This document shows, piece after piece, positions 55,003 to 63,055 of a DNA stretch of 64,000 nt. The stretch covers positions 62,001 through 126,000 of the forward strand of contig NZ_BOMG01000004.1 in NCBI RefSeq assembly GCF_016862075.1, given 5' to 3'. The notes under the pieces were generated by a model, which saw nothing but the letters and a program-made list of their open reading frames with translations, made no database searches and was not told the origin of the DNA. This DNA is from Actinoplanes couchii (lineage in GTDB: Bacteria; Actinomycetota; Actinomycetes; Mycobacteriales; Micromonosporaceae). Within the stretch, counting starts at the first letter, position 1. Every line of letters starts with the position of its first letter. The translations under genes were made by a program, and so were the position numbers.

Positions 55003-56460
55003 ATGAGGCAGACGACAAGCGGGCAGATGGCAGCCACCTACCAGCGGATTTCAGCCGACCGGGAAGGCCGAGAGCTGGGTGTGACCCGGCAGCTCTCAGA
55101 GAATCGGTCTCTTGCCGAGCGTGAGGGACTGGCCCTGATCGGCGGGGAGCCGTACACGGACAACGACATCTCAGCCAGCACCAGCGCCAGAAAGGAGCGC
55201 CCGCAGTATCAGCGCCTCCTGGCCGATGCCCGCGCCGGCCGGATCAAGGTGATCGTCGCTCTCACGCAAGGCCGGCTGACCCGGACACCGCGGGAGTACG
55301 AAGACCTGATCGACCTGGCGACGAAGTATGGCGTCCGGTTCCTGTACGTCAAGTCGCCGAGCTTCGATCTCAACACCGCGCAGGGCCGGGGCATCGGCCG
55401 GACGATGGCCGCTCGTGCCGCTGAGGAGGCGGAGGAGACCTCGGAGCGCGTGCTCGACGCAGCCCGGCAGCGTGCCGAGAAAGCCGAACCGCACGGGCAT
55501 GGCCGGGCGTACGGCCTGCGCAAGGGCGGGCGCGCTCTGCGCCCGAAAGAGGCGGCAGAGATCGAGCGATGGGCAGCCCACGTCTTGGCCGGTGGATCGC
55601 TGAAGGCGATCGCAGATGACCTGAACGAGCGTCGGATCAAGAGCGCGAACGGCGGCATCTGGCGATCGGCGAACGTCGGCCGGATCCTCCGCGCGCCACG
55701 GATCGCCGGACTTCGGCTCTACCAACCACCGACCCCACCGGGCGAGGATCCGCCCGAGCCGATCGAGTACCCAGCTGCACACCCGGCGATCGTGCCAGTG
55801 GCTACCTGGCGCGCTCTGCGCGTCATCCTGGACGACCCGAAGCGGCTGACCAACGGCGGCGCCGTGCAGCTCCAGTTCCTCGGCACCGGGTTGTATCGGT
55901 GCGAGCGCTGCGAGGGGAGGACGGTGGCCAGCAGCCGGAACCGGGCCAAGCAGCGGACCTACAAATGCCCCGGTTGCTGGCGAACCTGGAAGGCCGAGCC
56001 GATCGACGAGTGGATTGCCGGTGCGGGCGGCATCGTCGAGCTGCTGCTGACGAAGGAAGACGAGCGGCAACGTCTACTCCCTCGGCCAGAGAAGTCCGCA
56101 GGCGCGGTGGACACGGCAGCGCTCGAAGAGGAACGCCGCGTGATCGGCGTGAACCTCGGCGAGGTAGCCGCGGAGTTCGCTCTGGCGAAGTCCGGCGCGG
56201 TGCGCAAGGCGCTGCAGGACGCGATCCACAAGGCGGAAGCGCGGCTCGCGGAGATCGACGCGGCGGTGGTTGCCGCGGGACGGGTGGACCCGCTGACGGA
56301 GGTGCTCGGGGATGACCCGGTAGCGGCATGGCGGGCGATGCGCGATGTCCACCGCAGGCAGGCCCTGATCCGCCGGGTAATGACGATCACCCTCGGTACG
56401 CCGCTCCGGGGCAGGCAGCCCTTCGACCCGAAGCGTTTCATCACGGTTGAACCCCTCTGA
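55003..56460 (+). CDS. Large serine recombinase (phage integrase)
   Basis: A 485-residue large serine integrase. The resolvase catalytic domain starts at YQRISADREG with the nucleophile Ser near residue 18, followed by the LTRTPREYEDL region. A recombinase domain (GLRKGGRALRPKEAAEIERW) and a zinc ribbon (CERCEG with CPGCW) precede a coiled-coil tail. It would join phage and host att sites. ATG 55003 lies directly beside the host/phage boundary, the usual position relative to attL. Appears intact. Confidence 0.93.
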   Translation: MRQTTSGQMAATYQRISADREGRELGVTRQLSENRSLAEREGLALIGGEPYTDNDISASTSARKERPQYQRLLADARAGRIKVIVALTQGRLTRTPREYEDLIDLATKYGVRFLYVKSPSFDLNTAQGRGIGRTMAARAAEEAEETSERVLDAARQRAEKAEPHGHGRAYGLRKGGRALRPKEAAEIERWAAHVLAGGSLKAIADDLNERRIKSANGGIWRSANVGRILRAPRIAGLRLYQPPTPPGEDPPEPIEYPAAHPAIVPVATWRALRVILDDPKRLTNGGAVQLQFLGTGLYRCERCEGRTVASSRNRAKQRTYKCPGCWRTWKAEPIDEWIAGAGGIVELLLTKEDERQRLLPRPEKSAGAVDTAALEEERRVIGVNLGEVAAEFALAKSGAVRKALQDAIHKAEARLAEIDAAVVAAGRVDPLTEVLGDDPVAAWRAMRDVHRRQALIRRVMTITLGTPLRGRQPFDPKRFITVEPL

Positions 56461-56504
56461 CCTGCGACAAAAACTTTATCGATATGCATGTAAAGAATGG
56501 TGAG

Positions 56505-56530
56505 GGGCCTCCGGAAACGGGGGCCCTTTT
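56505..56530 (+). terminator. Terminator after the integrase gene
   Basis: GGGCCTCCG (56505-56513) pairs with CGGGGGCCC (56518-56526) with one T-G wobble, a GAAA loop and TTTT directly after. It lies 45 bases beyond the integrase stop. The remaining bases to 56697 contain no gene. Confidence 0.8.
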
Positions 56531-56697
56531 CGAATGTCCGCCCGATCCTTGAAATGTCATCTTGCGGATGCCGTTAGCTAGCTCGTAACGTATCGATCGA
56601 GCCGCAGGGCTCCGGCCGGCGTGGGTCGTGATTTCAACTGCAACAAATGTCTCTTCACATGGCGCGCAATCTTCCACCTACTTCCGGAGGAATTGCC

Positions 56698-56898
56698 GTG
56701 TCTAAAACGGCTCTTCGCGGCAGCAGTGCCGACCCCGAGTTCCGCTCCCAACGTGCCCGGCGCGCTGGTGCTGAGCGGCACTCACCCGAAACGTACGCCC
56801 GCTCCATCGCTGCTCGCTGGCCGGATCTGTCCACCGAGAAGCGGGCAGAGATCGCGGCGCTGCTCGCGCCGATCGTCGCCGCCGAAGCCCGGGTATGA
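56698..56898 (+). CDS. Small phage protein
   Basis: A 66-residue basic helical protein (SKTALRGSSADPEFRSQRAR, RHSPETYARSIAARWPDLS). Start GTG 56698 has GGAGG seven bases upstream. Similar short proteins of unknown role occur in actinophages and mobile elements between integrase and replication genes. No family is assigned. Confidence 0.7.
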   Translation: MSKTALRGSSADPEFRSQRARRAGAERHSPETYARSIAARWPDLSTEKRAEIAALLAPIVAAEARV

Positions 56899-57010
56899 CG
56901 AACGGGCGGCCGATTCAAGATCAGCACCGCCCGTTCGTGTCTTTGTCCGAGACCAGCCGATCATAGCGCCTTGCGCGCCGATTCGGCACCCCTGGAATGG
57001 AGCAGTCGTA

Positions 57011-58612
57011 ATGGCAACTGATTTGAACTGTCCTGAGTGCGACGAGCGGCTGTTGTGGGATCCGTTCTGGGTCGTCCGGCACTCATCTACCGGAGTCAAG
57101 CCCCCGCAGCACCGCAGCGATTCGGCGTGCTGGTTGAACACGAAGGTCCACACCAACGACATCGAATGGACTCAGAGGTCAGAGATTCTCGCCATTCCCG
57201 AGATGGAAGAGGAAGAGGCCCTAGCCGCAGCGCACGCGCTCACGGGAATGGACCTCTGGCGTCTCTGCCAGGTGCTCGGTTCCGCTGCTGGGTATCGAGA
57301 CCCACGTTGGTTCGAGTTCGATATCTGGCGCGAGAAGGCCACCGAATCTCTGCGTCACAGGGCTGACTCACGCCGCCAACAGGAACAGTGGGAACGGGAT
57401 CGCCCCCGGATCGAAGCCGAGAGGCTCGCTCGGGAGCAGGAGCAGGAGTGCAAGGCTGCCACGGCGTGGCGATCGTTCGTCGACACGCATGACCGAGCGC
57501 TGGAACTCGCACCGCAGACGGGTGGGGGAGTTCGCTTCATGTGCCCGGAGTGCGGTTCGCCGGCTGCTGCGGGACCGTACGTTCATGGAGTCTGGGCGAC
57601 GCACACATTGAAGTCCGGGCACCACTTCGAGTCGGGAACGTACTCGGGAAGCTGCCCGCTCGCGACGCGTTGGGACCGGGACGACCGAAGCCCGGAGATT
57701 CAGATCGACCTCCTGCCCGCGAACCCTCCGGTGTCGGTTCGTACCGAGCCGGAGGAGATCGAGGGCACGCTCACCCTCGACGATGACGACGCCGGAGACG
57801 ACCGGGAGTGGCTGCTGCCGGGGCTGATCGGCCAGGGGGACTACCTCTCGCTCTTCGGGCCGTCTGGGCTCGGCAAGTCGCTGCTCATGCTCGACTGGTC
57901 GCTCCGGATGGCGCAGCGCGGGATCCGGGTGCTCTACCTCAACAAAGAGAACCCGCGGGCGGCGATCAAGGCGCGGCTCAAGGCGATGAAGGCACCTCGC
58001 GACCTGGCGAACCTGACCATCTTGCCGTTCGTCCAGATCCCCGACCTGGCGACCCCCGAGGGCGCGGCGGCGCTCGCGGGCATGGCTGAGCGGAACATGG
58101 CGGACCTGATCGTGTTGGACACGATTTCGAAGTTCAGCTCGGTCGGGCAGGCCACCCAGTCCGACCGCTGGACCACGAGGTACAACCGGTCCTTCGTGCC
58201 GCTGTTGGATCGGGGCGTGGCGATCATGCAGATCGACCACACCGGCAAGGGCGGTCAGCCTGTCGAACGAGACTCGGGTGTGAAGCGGGACAACGTTTCG
58301 ATCGCGTACGCCCTCATGCCGGGCAGTGCGGAGGGGGCGCTCGTGCTCACCCGGGCGAAGAACCGCGTGCACTACCCCGGGGACGACGCGATCACGCTGA
58401 ACCGCGTCACGAGCCCCACCCTGACACACACCACGGGCGCCCCGGTGGATCCGGAGATCCTCGGAGCGCTGCGCGACCTGGACACGGCGCAGGTGCCGAT
58501 CGACGCCTCGCGAGACAAAGCCCGGGATGCACTGAAGGCGGCCGGCATCTCGATGGCGAACGATCTGCTGGGACGCGTGCTGCGGCTCCGTAGGGCCTCG
58601 GACGAAGAATGA
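57011..58612 (+). CDS. RepA-like AAA ATPase/helicase of the prophage
   Basis: A 533-residue protein. The N-terminal third has CPECDE and CPECGS zinc-ribbon motifs and a charged coiled coil. The C-terminal half is a RecA-fold ATPase of the RepA/AAA_25 type: Walker A FGPSGLGKSLLML, Walker B LIVLDTISKFS, and MQIDHTGKG as sensor. Such proteins drive replication of plasmids and phages. The iteron-like repeats directly downstream support this role. ATG 57011, with GGAG eight bases before. Confidence 0.82.
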   Translation: MATDLNCPECDERLLWDPFWVVRHSSTGVKPPQHRSDSACWLNTKVHTNDIEWTQRSEILAIPEMEEEEALAAAHALTGMDLWRLCQVLGSAAGYRDPRWFEFDIWREKATESLRHRADSRRQQEQWERDRPRIEAERLAREQEQECKAATAWRSFVDTHDRALELAPQTGGGVRFMCPECGSPAAAGPYVHGVWATHTLKSGHHFESGTYSGSCPLATRWDRDDRSPEIQIDLLPANPPVSVRTEPEEIEGTLTLDDDDAGDDREWLLPGLIGQGDYLSLFGPSGLGKSLLMLDWSLRMAQRGIRVLYLNKENPRAAIKARLKAMKAPRDLANLTILPFVQIPDLATPEGAAALAGMAERNMADLIVLDTISKFSSVGQATQSDRWTTRYNRSFVPLLDRGVAIMQIDHTGKGGQPVERDSGVKRDNVSIAYALMPGSAEGALVLTRAKNRVHYPGDDAITLNRVTSPTLTHTTGAPVDPEILGALRDLDTAQVPIDASRDKARDALKAAGISMANDLLGRVLRLRRASDEE

Positions 58613-58613
58613 T

Positions 58614-58840
58614 CTCCGTCCGGACGGCGCGGACGGCTCGATCGGCCAGGGAGAAGAACCCCAGGTCGGAGGCAGTCTGCGCCGTCCGTCGCAAGATCGT
58701 CCGGAGCGCGGACGGCGTTTCCAAAACCCCAGTTCAGAGGGGGTCCGTCCGGAGCCGTCCGGTCCGCGCGATCCGGACGGACGGCGCGCAATAAAGCCCC
58801 AGCTCAGGCCCGGTCCATCCGTCCGGACCGTGTCACCGGT
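58614..58840. repeat. Iteron-like region of TCCGTCCGGA repeats
   Basis: About 225 bases after the RepA-like gene contain at least six occurrences of TCCGTCC / GGACGG or GTCCGG words. They are arranged as three to four imperfect units of 60-70 bases. Each unit combines a TCCGTCCGGA...GGACGGC block with an AACCCCAG or AAGCCCCAG block (near 58657, 58725 and 58794). This resembles replication-origin iterons. Confidence 0.65.
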
Positions 58841-58848
58841 CCGTGCGG

Positions 58849-58874
58849 GGGGTCAGTTACGTAGTACTGACCCC
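58849..58874. terminator. Hairpin after the iteron-like region
   Basis: GGGGTCAGT (58849-58857) pairs with ACTGACCCC (58866-58874) around TACGTAGT. There is no U-tract, so it may be an origin-associated structure or an operator rather than a terminator. Confidence 0.5.
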
Positions 58875-58941
58875 GCCGTCCGGGACCGAAAGAACAGCGG
58901 ATCTGAGAAACAAAGAATCAAGATCAACTCAGGAGGCTCCC

Positions 58942-59019
58942 ATGTCGTACCGAACCTGGCTCTGGCTCATGCTCGCCGGGAAGATCGGGGTCCTGCTCTT
59001 CATCTTCTGGCCGAGATGA
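58942..59019 (+). CDS. 25-residue single-span membrane peptide
   Basis: ATG 58942 is preceded by a perfect AGGAGG (58931-58936) with a 5-base spacer. The short product is mostly one transmembrane helix (WLWLMLAGKIGVLLFIFW) ending WPR. Holin-like or regulatory peptides of this size occur in phages. The frame is too short to be sure, but the ribosome site is the strongest in the element. Confidence 0.6.
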   Translation: MSYRTWLWLMLAGKIGVLLFIFWPR

Positions 59020-59024
59020 ACGCG

Positions 59025-59315
59025 CTACTGGAAGTCCGGATGGTTGGGATCGACAGGGAGCTGTACCCGCCTGGGCGTGATGGGGCGAGGGGTTCCGTCA
59101 GTGGAGGGGCGCGGGGCAGTGGGGCGTGGAATCGGATTGACGGCGCGATTGGGCGGCAGGGCAGGTCTCGGCTCAGTCAGGCGGTAGTCCACACTGCGGA
59201 CCGTGATCGGTCGCGGTTCGCTCTCAGGATCAATGTCGCTGACGTACCACCCGATCACCAAAAGCGGCTTCGGCTCAGCGTTGACCCAAAGCGGATAGTT
59301 CTGCGGAATGATCAT
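59025..59315 (-). CDS. Hypothetical proline-rich phage protein
   Basis: A 96-residue protein on the strand opposite to the other phage genes. It has an ordered head (MIIPQNYPLWVNAEPKPLLV, IGWYVSDIDPES) and a Pro/Arg-rich tail. ATG 59315 has GAGAGGC six bases upstream. No family is recognised. A competing rightward frame over the same DNA has poorer start context. Confidence 0.6.
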   Translation of the reverse strand: MIIPQNYPLWVNAEPKPLLVIGWYVSDIDPESEPRPITVRSVDYRLTEPRPALPPNRAVNPIPRPTAPRPSTDGTPRPITPRRVQLPVDPNHPDFQ

Positions 59316-59377
59316 CGATGCCTCTCGCTGTCGCGAATTCCGATGGTGCTCACCAGGTTCTGGCGGACGGCAGTCCG

Positions 59378-59674
59378 ATGAGCACCTGGACTCAGCGCAA
59401 CGGCAGCACCAGCGCATGGCGCAGGGTGCGGGCTGAGGTGCTGGCGAGAGACGCGGGGCGTGGGTGTCGTGCGTACAGGGATGGGTGGTGCGCACGGCCC
59501 GGTGTGAAGCAGCACGTGTGCACGGGGCAGCAACAGGCAGTGCACCACACGCTGGGCCTGCGTGCCGGCGATGACCCGCGCTACCTGGTGGCCTCGTGCA
59601 CCGCATGCAACACCGCGATCGGTGATCCGAGCAGATCAGGCGACCCACCCGGCACCGGGTCCACGCGCTGGTGA
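59378..59674 (+). CDS. HNH endonuclease-like phage protein
   Basis: A 98-residue protein with an HNH-type nuclease core: Cys residues in RGCRAYRDGWC, the HH pair in AVHHTLGL, CTACN and a final IGDP. HNH proteins encoded next to the large terminase assist DNA packaging in many phages. ATG 59378. It lies about 100 bases before the terminase gene. Confidence 0.75.
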   Translation: MSTWTQRNGSTSAWRRVRAEVLARDAGRGCRAYRDGWCARPGVKQHVCTGQQQAVHHTLGLRAGDDPRYLVASCTACNTAIGDPSRSGDPPGTGSTRW

Positions 59675-59704
59675 GAATCCGTCGCGATTCTTCCTCATAA
59701 GGCC

Positions 59705-59732
59705 TTGACAAACACCCGCTGACCTGTATCTT
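59705..59732 (+). promoter_or_regulatory. Strong promoter of the terminase gene
   Basis: Consensus -35 TTGACA (59705-59710) and -10 TATCTT (59727-59732) are spaced by 16 bases. Transcription would start near 59739, about 38 bases before the terminase ATG. It is the most consensus-like promoter in the element. Confidence 0.75.
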
Positions 59733-59746
59733 CTCTCTCCCCGATA

Positions 59747-59762
59747 CGTACCGATCGGTACG
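59747..59762. promoter_or_regulatory. Perfect 16-bp palindrome (operator) before terminase
   Basis: CGTACCGATCGGTACG is a perfect palindrome lying just downstream of the promoter start site and just before the ribosome site GGAAGGAAC. Its position suggests a repressor roadblock site that keeps packaging genes off in lysogeny. Confidence 0.7.
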
Positions 59763-59776
59763 GAAGGAACCCGATC

Positions 59777-61327
59777 ATGAGCCGTACCGATCTCTCCGCA
59801 CTGGTCGGCAGCGCGGAGCCCCGGATCGCCACCCCGCCGTTGCGCGAGCTGACCCCGGAAACCTCTGAGGGCTTCGCGGTGATCGCCTATGCCCGCGACG
59901 TGCTCAACATGCCGCTGCTGCCGTGGCAGGAAACCGCGGCGATCCGGGGTCTCGAGCTACTGCCCGACGGCCGGCCCCGCTTCCGGATCCTGCTGCTGCT
60001 GATCGCGAGGCAACAGGGCAAGACCGAGTTGCTGACCGTGCTGTGCGCGTACTGGATGTTCAAGCTCTCCCTGGCCGTGATCCTCGGGACGAGCACGAAG
60101 ATCAGCACGGCGCGGGAGCCCTGGCGCAAGATGATCCGGCTCGTGAACAGGACCGAAGCGCTCGACGAGTTCCACGAGCCGGGGCGCAAGTGGGTCCGGA
60201 ACACCAACGGTGAGCAGGAGTGCTGGACGATCGGCGAGGAGAGCCGGTACCTGATCAGCGCGGCGAACGAGGAGGGCGGCCGCGGTCTCACCCTGGACCG
60301 GGCCGTGATCGACGAACTCCGCCAGCACCACACTCGGGACGCATGGGAGGCCGCGGAGCCGGCCGCTTCGCACCCGCACAGCCAGATCTGGGCGCTGAGC
60401 AACGCGGGCTCCGCGCGGTCGGTCGTGCTGAACGATCTGCGTGCCGATGCGCTGGAGTTCATCGAGAACGGCATCGGTGACGAGCGGCTCGGGATCCTGG
60501 AGTGGTCGGCCCCGGAGGGCTCGGACCCCGAGGACGTGAGCGCGCTGCTGCAGGCGAATCCCCGGGTCGGGCACGGATACTCCCTGGCCGATCTGCTCGG
60601 CAAGGCGCGCGGGGCGAAGCGCCGGGGTGGCAGGTCGCTGTCCGGGTTCCTGACGGAGTACATGTGCTTGCAGGTCGGCTCGATGGATCCGGCGATCGAC
60701 TACGCGGACTGGCTTGCGGCCGGCGAACCAGGTGACCTGTCCGAGGTGCGGTCCCGGGTGGCGATGGTGGTGGACGTGTCGCCGGACATGGAGCATGTCT
60801 CCGCGTACGCCGCGGCCCTGCTTGATGACGGCCGGGTCCGAGTCGATCACGTGGCGAGCTGGAGCGGCGCCCGCGCGGTGGACGAGATGCGGCACGAGAT
60901 CCGGGGATGGGTGCACCGGGTGAAGCCGTCCGTGCTCGGTTGGTTCCCCAGCTCGGGGGCTGTCCTGGCCGCTGATCTGAAGGACCGCCGGAAGGCCGGC
61001 CGGCTCGGGTGGCCACCCCCCGGGGTCACGATCGAGGAGATCCGGACCGAGATCACTGCGGTCTGCGTCGGGTTCACCGAACAGGTGAAGGCTCGCCGCA
61101 TCGTGCACAACGGGCAGGACATGCTCCTGAACGCTCAGGTGGAAGTCGCCGAGAAGGTCAAGAAGCCCGGCGGTGGGTTCGTGTTCGCCCCGCCGCCGCC
61201 GGTGAACGGGAGCAGCGGCCCGCCCGTTCACGCCGATGCGCTCTACGCCGCGGCCGGCGCCGCACACCTCGCTCGAGTGCTCCCGGTGAAGCGTAAGCCA
61301 GGCCGGATGATCGGCAGTTCGGTCTGA
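59777..61327 (+). CDS. Phage terminase large subunit
   Basis: A 516-residue packaging motor and nuclease. The ATPase has an adapted Walker A, ARQQGKTE (about residue 83), and Walker B LDRAVIDEL (about 178). The C-terminal nuclease region includes VVDVSPDMEHVSAYAA with the metal-binding Asp pattern. ATG 59777 follows GGAAGGAAC. Length is normal, so it appears intact, though the downstream structural genes are lost. A separate small terminase gene is not obvious. Confidence 0.92.
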   Translation: MSRTDLSALVGSAEPRIATPPLRELTPETSEGFAVIAYARDVLNMPLLPWQETAAIRGLELLPDGRPRFRILLLLIARQQGKTELLTVLCAYWMFKLSLAVILGTSTKISTAREPWRKMIRLVNRTEALDEFHEPGRKWVRNTNGEQECWTIGEESRYLISAANEEGGRGLTLDRAVIDELRQHHTRDAWEAAEPAASHPHSQIWALSNAGSARSVVLNDLRADALEFIENGIGDERLGILEWSAPEGSDPEDVSALLQANPRVGHGYSLADLLGKARGAKRRGGRSLSGFLTEYMCLQVGSMDPAIDYADWLAAGEPGDLSEVRSRVAMVVDVSPDMEHVSAYAAALLDDGRVRVDHVASWSGARAVDEMRHEIRGWVHRVKPSVLGWFPSSGAVLAADLKDRRKAGRLGWPPPGVTIEEIRTEITAVCVGFTEQVKARRIVHNGQDMLLNAQVEVAEKVKKPGGGFVFAPPPPVNGSSGPPVHADALYAAAGAAHLARVLPVKRKPGRMIGSSV

Positions 61328-61406
61328 TTCGGAGGTTGGTTCTCGTTCGTGCCGATTCTCTTAGTAGAGGCAAACACTCCGTTTGCCGCGATGAGAGGAG
61401 CCCGAG

Positions 61407-61637
61407 GTGGACGAGGAACCGAAGAGCATCACCGAACAGGCGTGGGAGCTGATCGCGCTGCATGGTCTGACCGATGACCAGCAAAACGCACGATTCCAGG
61501 CGGCGAACGAGGTGACCGTCGGGATCGGTGAGCCGAACAGTGTCGGCAACGAAGCACACGTGGTCGATTTCTCTGACCTGCACAAAGAGATCCAGCGACT
61601 GTGGGATGAGCATCGGGGAATGCTCCCGCCGAAATAG
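61407..61637 (+). CDS. Small phage protein between terminase and portal
   Basis: A 76-residue acidic protein (SITEQAWELIALHGLTDDQQ, LHKEIQRLWDEHRGMLPPK), probably helical. GTG 61407 has AGGAG upstream. A short hairpin (GGCAAAC / GTTTGCC, 61369-61387) precedes it. Function unknown. Confidence 0.65.
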   Translation: MDEEPKSITEQAWELIALHGLTDDQQNARFQAANEVTVGIGEPNSVGNEAHVVDFSDLHKEIQRLWDEHRGMLPPK

Positions 61638-61651
61638 CTGCAGGCGCCTAA

Positions 61652-61698
61652 TGCACTGAGTGCAAACTTGCCTGTTGAGCAAGTTTGCACTCAGTGCA
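61652..61698. promoter_or_regulatory. Nested palindromes before the portal gene
   Basis: Perfect 20-base arms (61652-61671 and 61679-61698) form a stem with a 7-base loop. Each arm contains its own palindrome: TGCACTGAGTGCA at 61652-61664 and TGCACTCAGTGCA at 61686-61698. Two repressor-type operator sites in opposite orientation, or a strong RNA hairpin, are possible. It lies 12 bases before the portal GTG. Confidence 0.75.
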
Positions 61699-61709
61699 AT
61701 AATGGCGCT

Positions 61710-62534
61710 GTGAAGCTGACGTGGGGCCCTGGGAGCAAGCCGCACCGTGCCACCCGCAGATTCGACAGCGCCCCACTCCCGATCGGCCAGATGTTCGCCG
61801 GCATGCGCGACAGCGCCGGTGGGCTCCCGGTCTCCCGCGAGCAGGCTCTCTCGGTCGCTGCCGTGCAGCAGGGGCGCCGGATGATCGGCGCGGTCGCCAC
61901 GCTCCCACTCGGCGCCTATCGGAGCGCGGACAACTTTCTGACGGACAACCCGCTCCTGCGGCAGTTCGACCCGGACGTTCCGAACGTCGTGCACCTCGGC
62001 CAGACCGTGGATGATCTCCTGTTCGAGGGGGTCTCCTGGTGGCTGGTGACGGCCCGGGATTTCGATGGCTTCCCGATTTCGGTCCGGCACCTGGCGCTGT
62101 CCTCGGTGGTGGTCCGGCCAGCGAACGGGCGCACGTCCCCGGCTCCGCTCCCGTCGGGCATCGATCCGCGTGGTGCCACCGTGTACGTGGACGGTGTGCA
62201 GACCTCATGGGCGGACTTGATCCGGTTCGATTCCGTCTCACCACCGCTGCTGGTCGTGGGCGCGCGGGCGATCCGTCGGGCGATGGCGCTCGATTCCGCC
62301 GCGGAGCTGTACGCGAATAACCCGAAGCCCCTCGACTACTTCACCAGCACCGGTGAGGCCGAGGAGTTGGAAGACGAAGAGAAGCAGGAACGCCTGGACA
62401 AGTGGCGGTTCTGGCGCCGCACCCGTTCGACCGGGTACGTCCCGAGTGACTGGGAGTACCACGAGGTAGAGGCTCCGTCCCCGCAGCAGCTTCAGCTTGT
62501 CGAGCTGTCCCGTCAAGCGTCGCCCCGCACTTGA
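61710..62534 (+). pseudogene. Phage portal protein, 3' end deleted
   Basis: A 274-residue HK97-type portal fragment. AGGLPVSREQALSVAAVQQG and the later WEYHEVEAPSPQQLQLVELS are typical of actinophage portals. Complete portals run to 400 or more residues. The frame leaves portal sequence at about 62522 (QAS) and runs four codons into DUF4352 DNA before stopping. So the last third is missing and the protein is probably non-functional. Start GTG 61710. Confidence 0.82.
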
Positions 62535-62757
62535 CCTTGGTGACGGTGAACTGGAACTTCCCGTCCCGTACCGCGTCGCCGATCTTCTTGACCTCGGCTC
62601 TTTTCGCCTCGGCAGGTTCTCCGGCGGCGGCCTCGACGCCGTCGGCCGCTGCGCCGGAGGAGTCGGCCGAGTCGGCCCCGCCGCTGGCGCACCCGAGCAG
62701 CACCAGGGCCACCGCCCCGCCGGCGATCCAGGTCCACATCTTCCGCTGAGACGTCAT
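62522..62757 (-). pseudogene. DUF4352 lipoprotein gene, 5' fragment
   Basis: Reading leftward from ATG 62757, 78 residues encode a lipoprotein signal (GGAVALVLLGC, anchor Cys23), an Ala/Asp/Gly-rich linker and the start of a DUF4352 domain (IGDAVRDGKFQFTVTKVKCG). The sequence then enters phage portal DNA on the opposite strand. It is the 5' half of the gene whose 3' half is at 54803-54982. Confidence 0.85.
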
Positions 62758-63055
62758 GGTGTTCGCGCTCCAAGTCGATAGCTCGCTTTGTGTGAAGTCA
62801 ATGTACGAGACGTCTGGCGAGAGTGTCAACACAAGATTGTGAGTTGTTCACGGAAAGGGAAGCGCTCCCATCAAGATGAAACCTGTTCAGCTTTCGCGGT
62901 GTGCCGGCGCGAGCAGGGCGGAATGTTCGTCCACTTGGTCAACCTTCGTTCACATCCCGCCCCCAGGCATCTGCGCTGACCCGTTTACATTGCCAACCGG
63001 ACTGGCTTAGGCTGCCGTTCCTGGCTGCACCTGGCCGGGGGGAGGGGCAACGGGG
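62758..63055. other. AT-richer intergenic region with a LacI/CebR-like box
   Basis: Divergent control region between the DUF4352 5' fragment and the helicase gene. It has no gene. GGGAAGCGCTCCCA (62857-62870) differs at two positions from the CebR-type operator TGGGAGCGCTCCCA. No LacI gene or sugar operon is visible here, so the match may be chance. Confidence 0.45.

Larger units (their letters stand above)
54983..62522 (+). mobile_element. Decayed prophage inserted in a DUF4352 gene
   Basis: About 7.5 kb with less extreme GC bias. All but one of its genes point rightward: serine integrase, small protein, RepA-like ATPase, iterons, HNH, large terminase and portal. The left end lies about 20 bases before the integrase, next to the DUF4352 3' fragment. 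The right end cuts the portal gene and abuts the DUF4352 5' fragment. Capsid, tail and lysis genes are missing. I found no matching attachment repeat at both ends, consistent with deletion of the right one. Confidence 0.85.

Noticed and set aside
54983..56490. TATGCAT occurring at the left prophage boundary and again near 56483 as a possible att core
   Set aside because: The second copy is inside the element, not at its other end, and the word is short. No core repeat pairs the two true boundaries.
58830..59381. Rightward 183-codon frame over the prophage small genes
   Set aside because: Its start context is poor, and it conflicts with the better supported 25-residue peptide and the leftward 59025-59315 gene.
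61369..61387. GGCAAAC/GTTTGCC hairpin after terminase as a terminator
   Set aside because: The stem is only 7 bp with no U-tract, so I left it as a remark and not as a separate feature.
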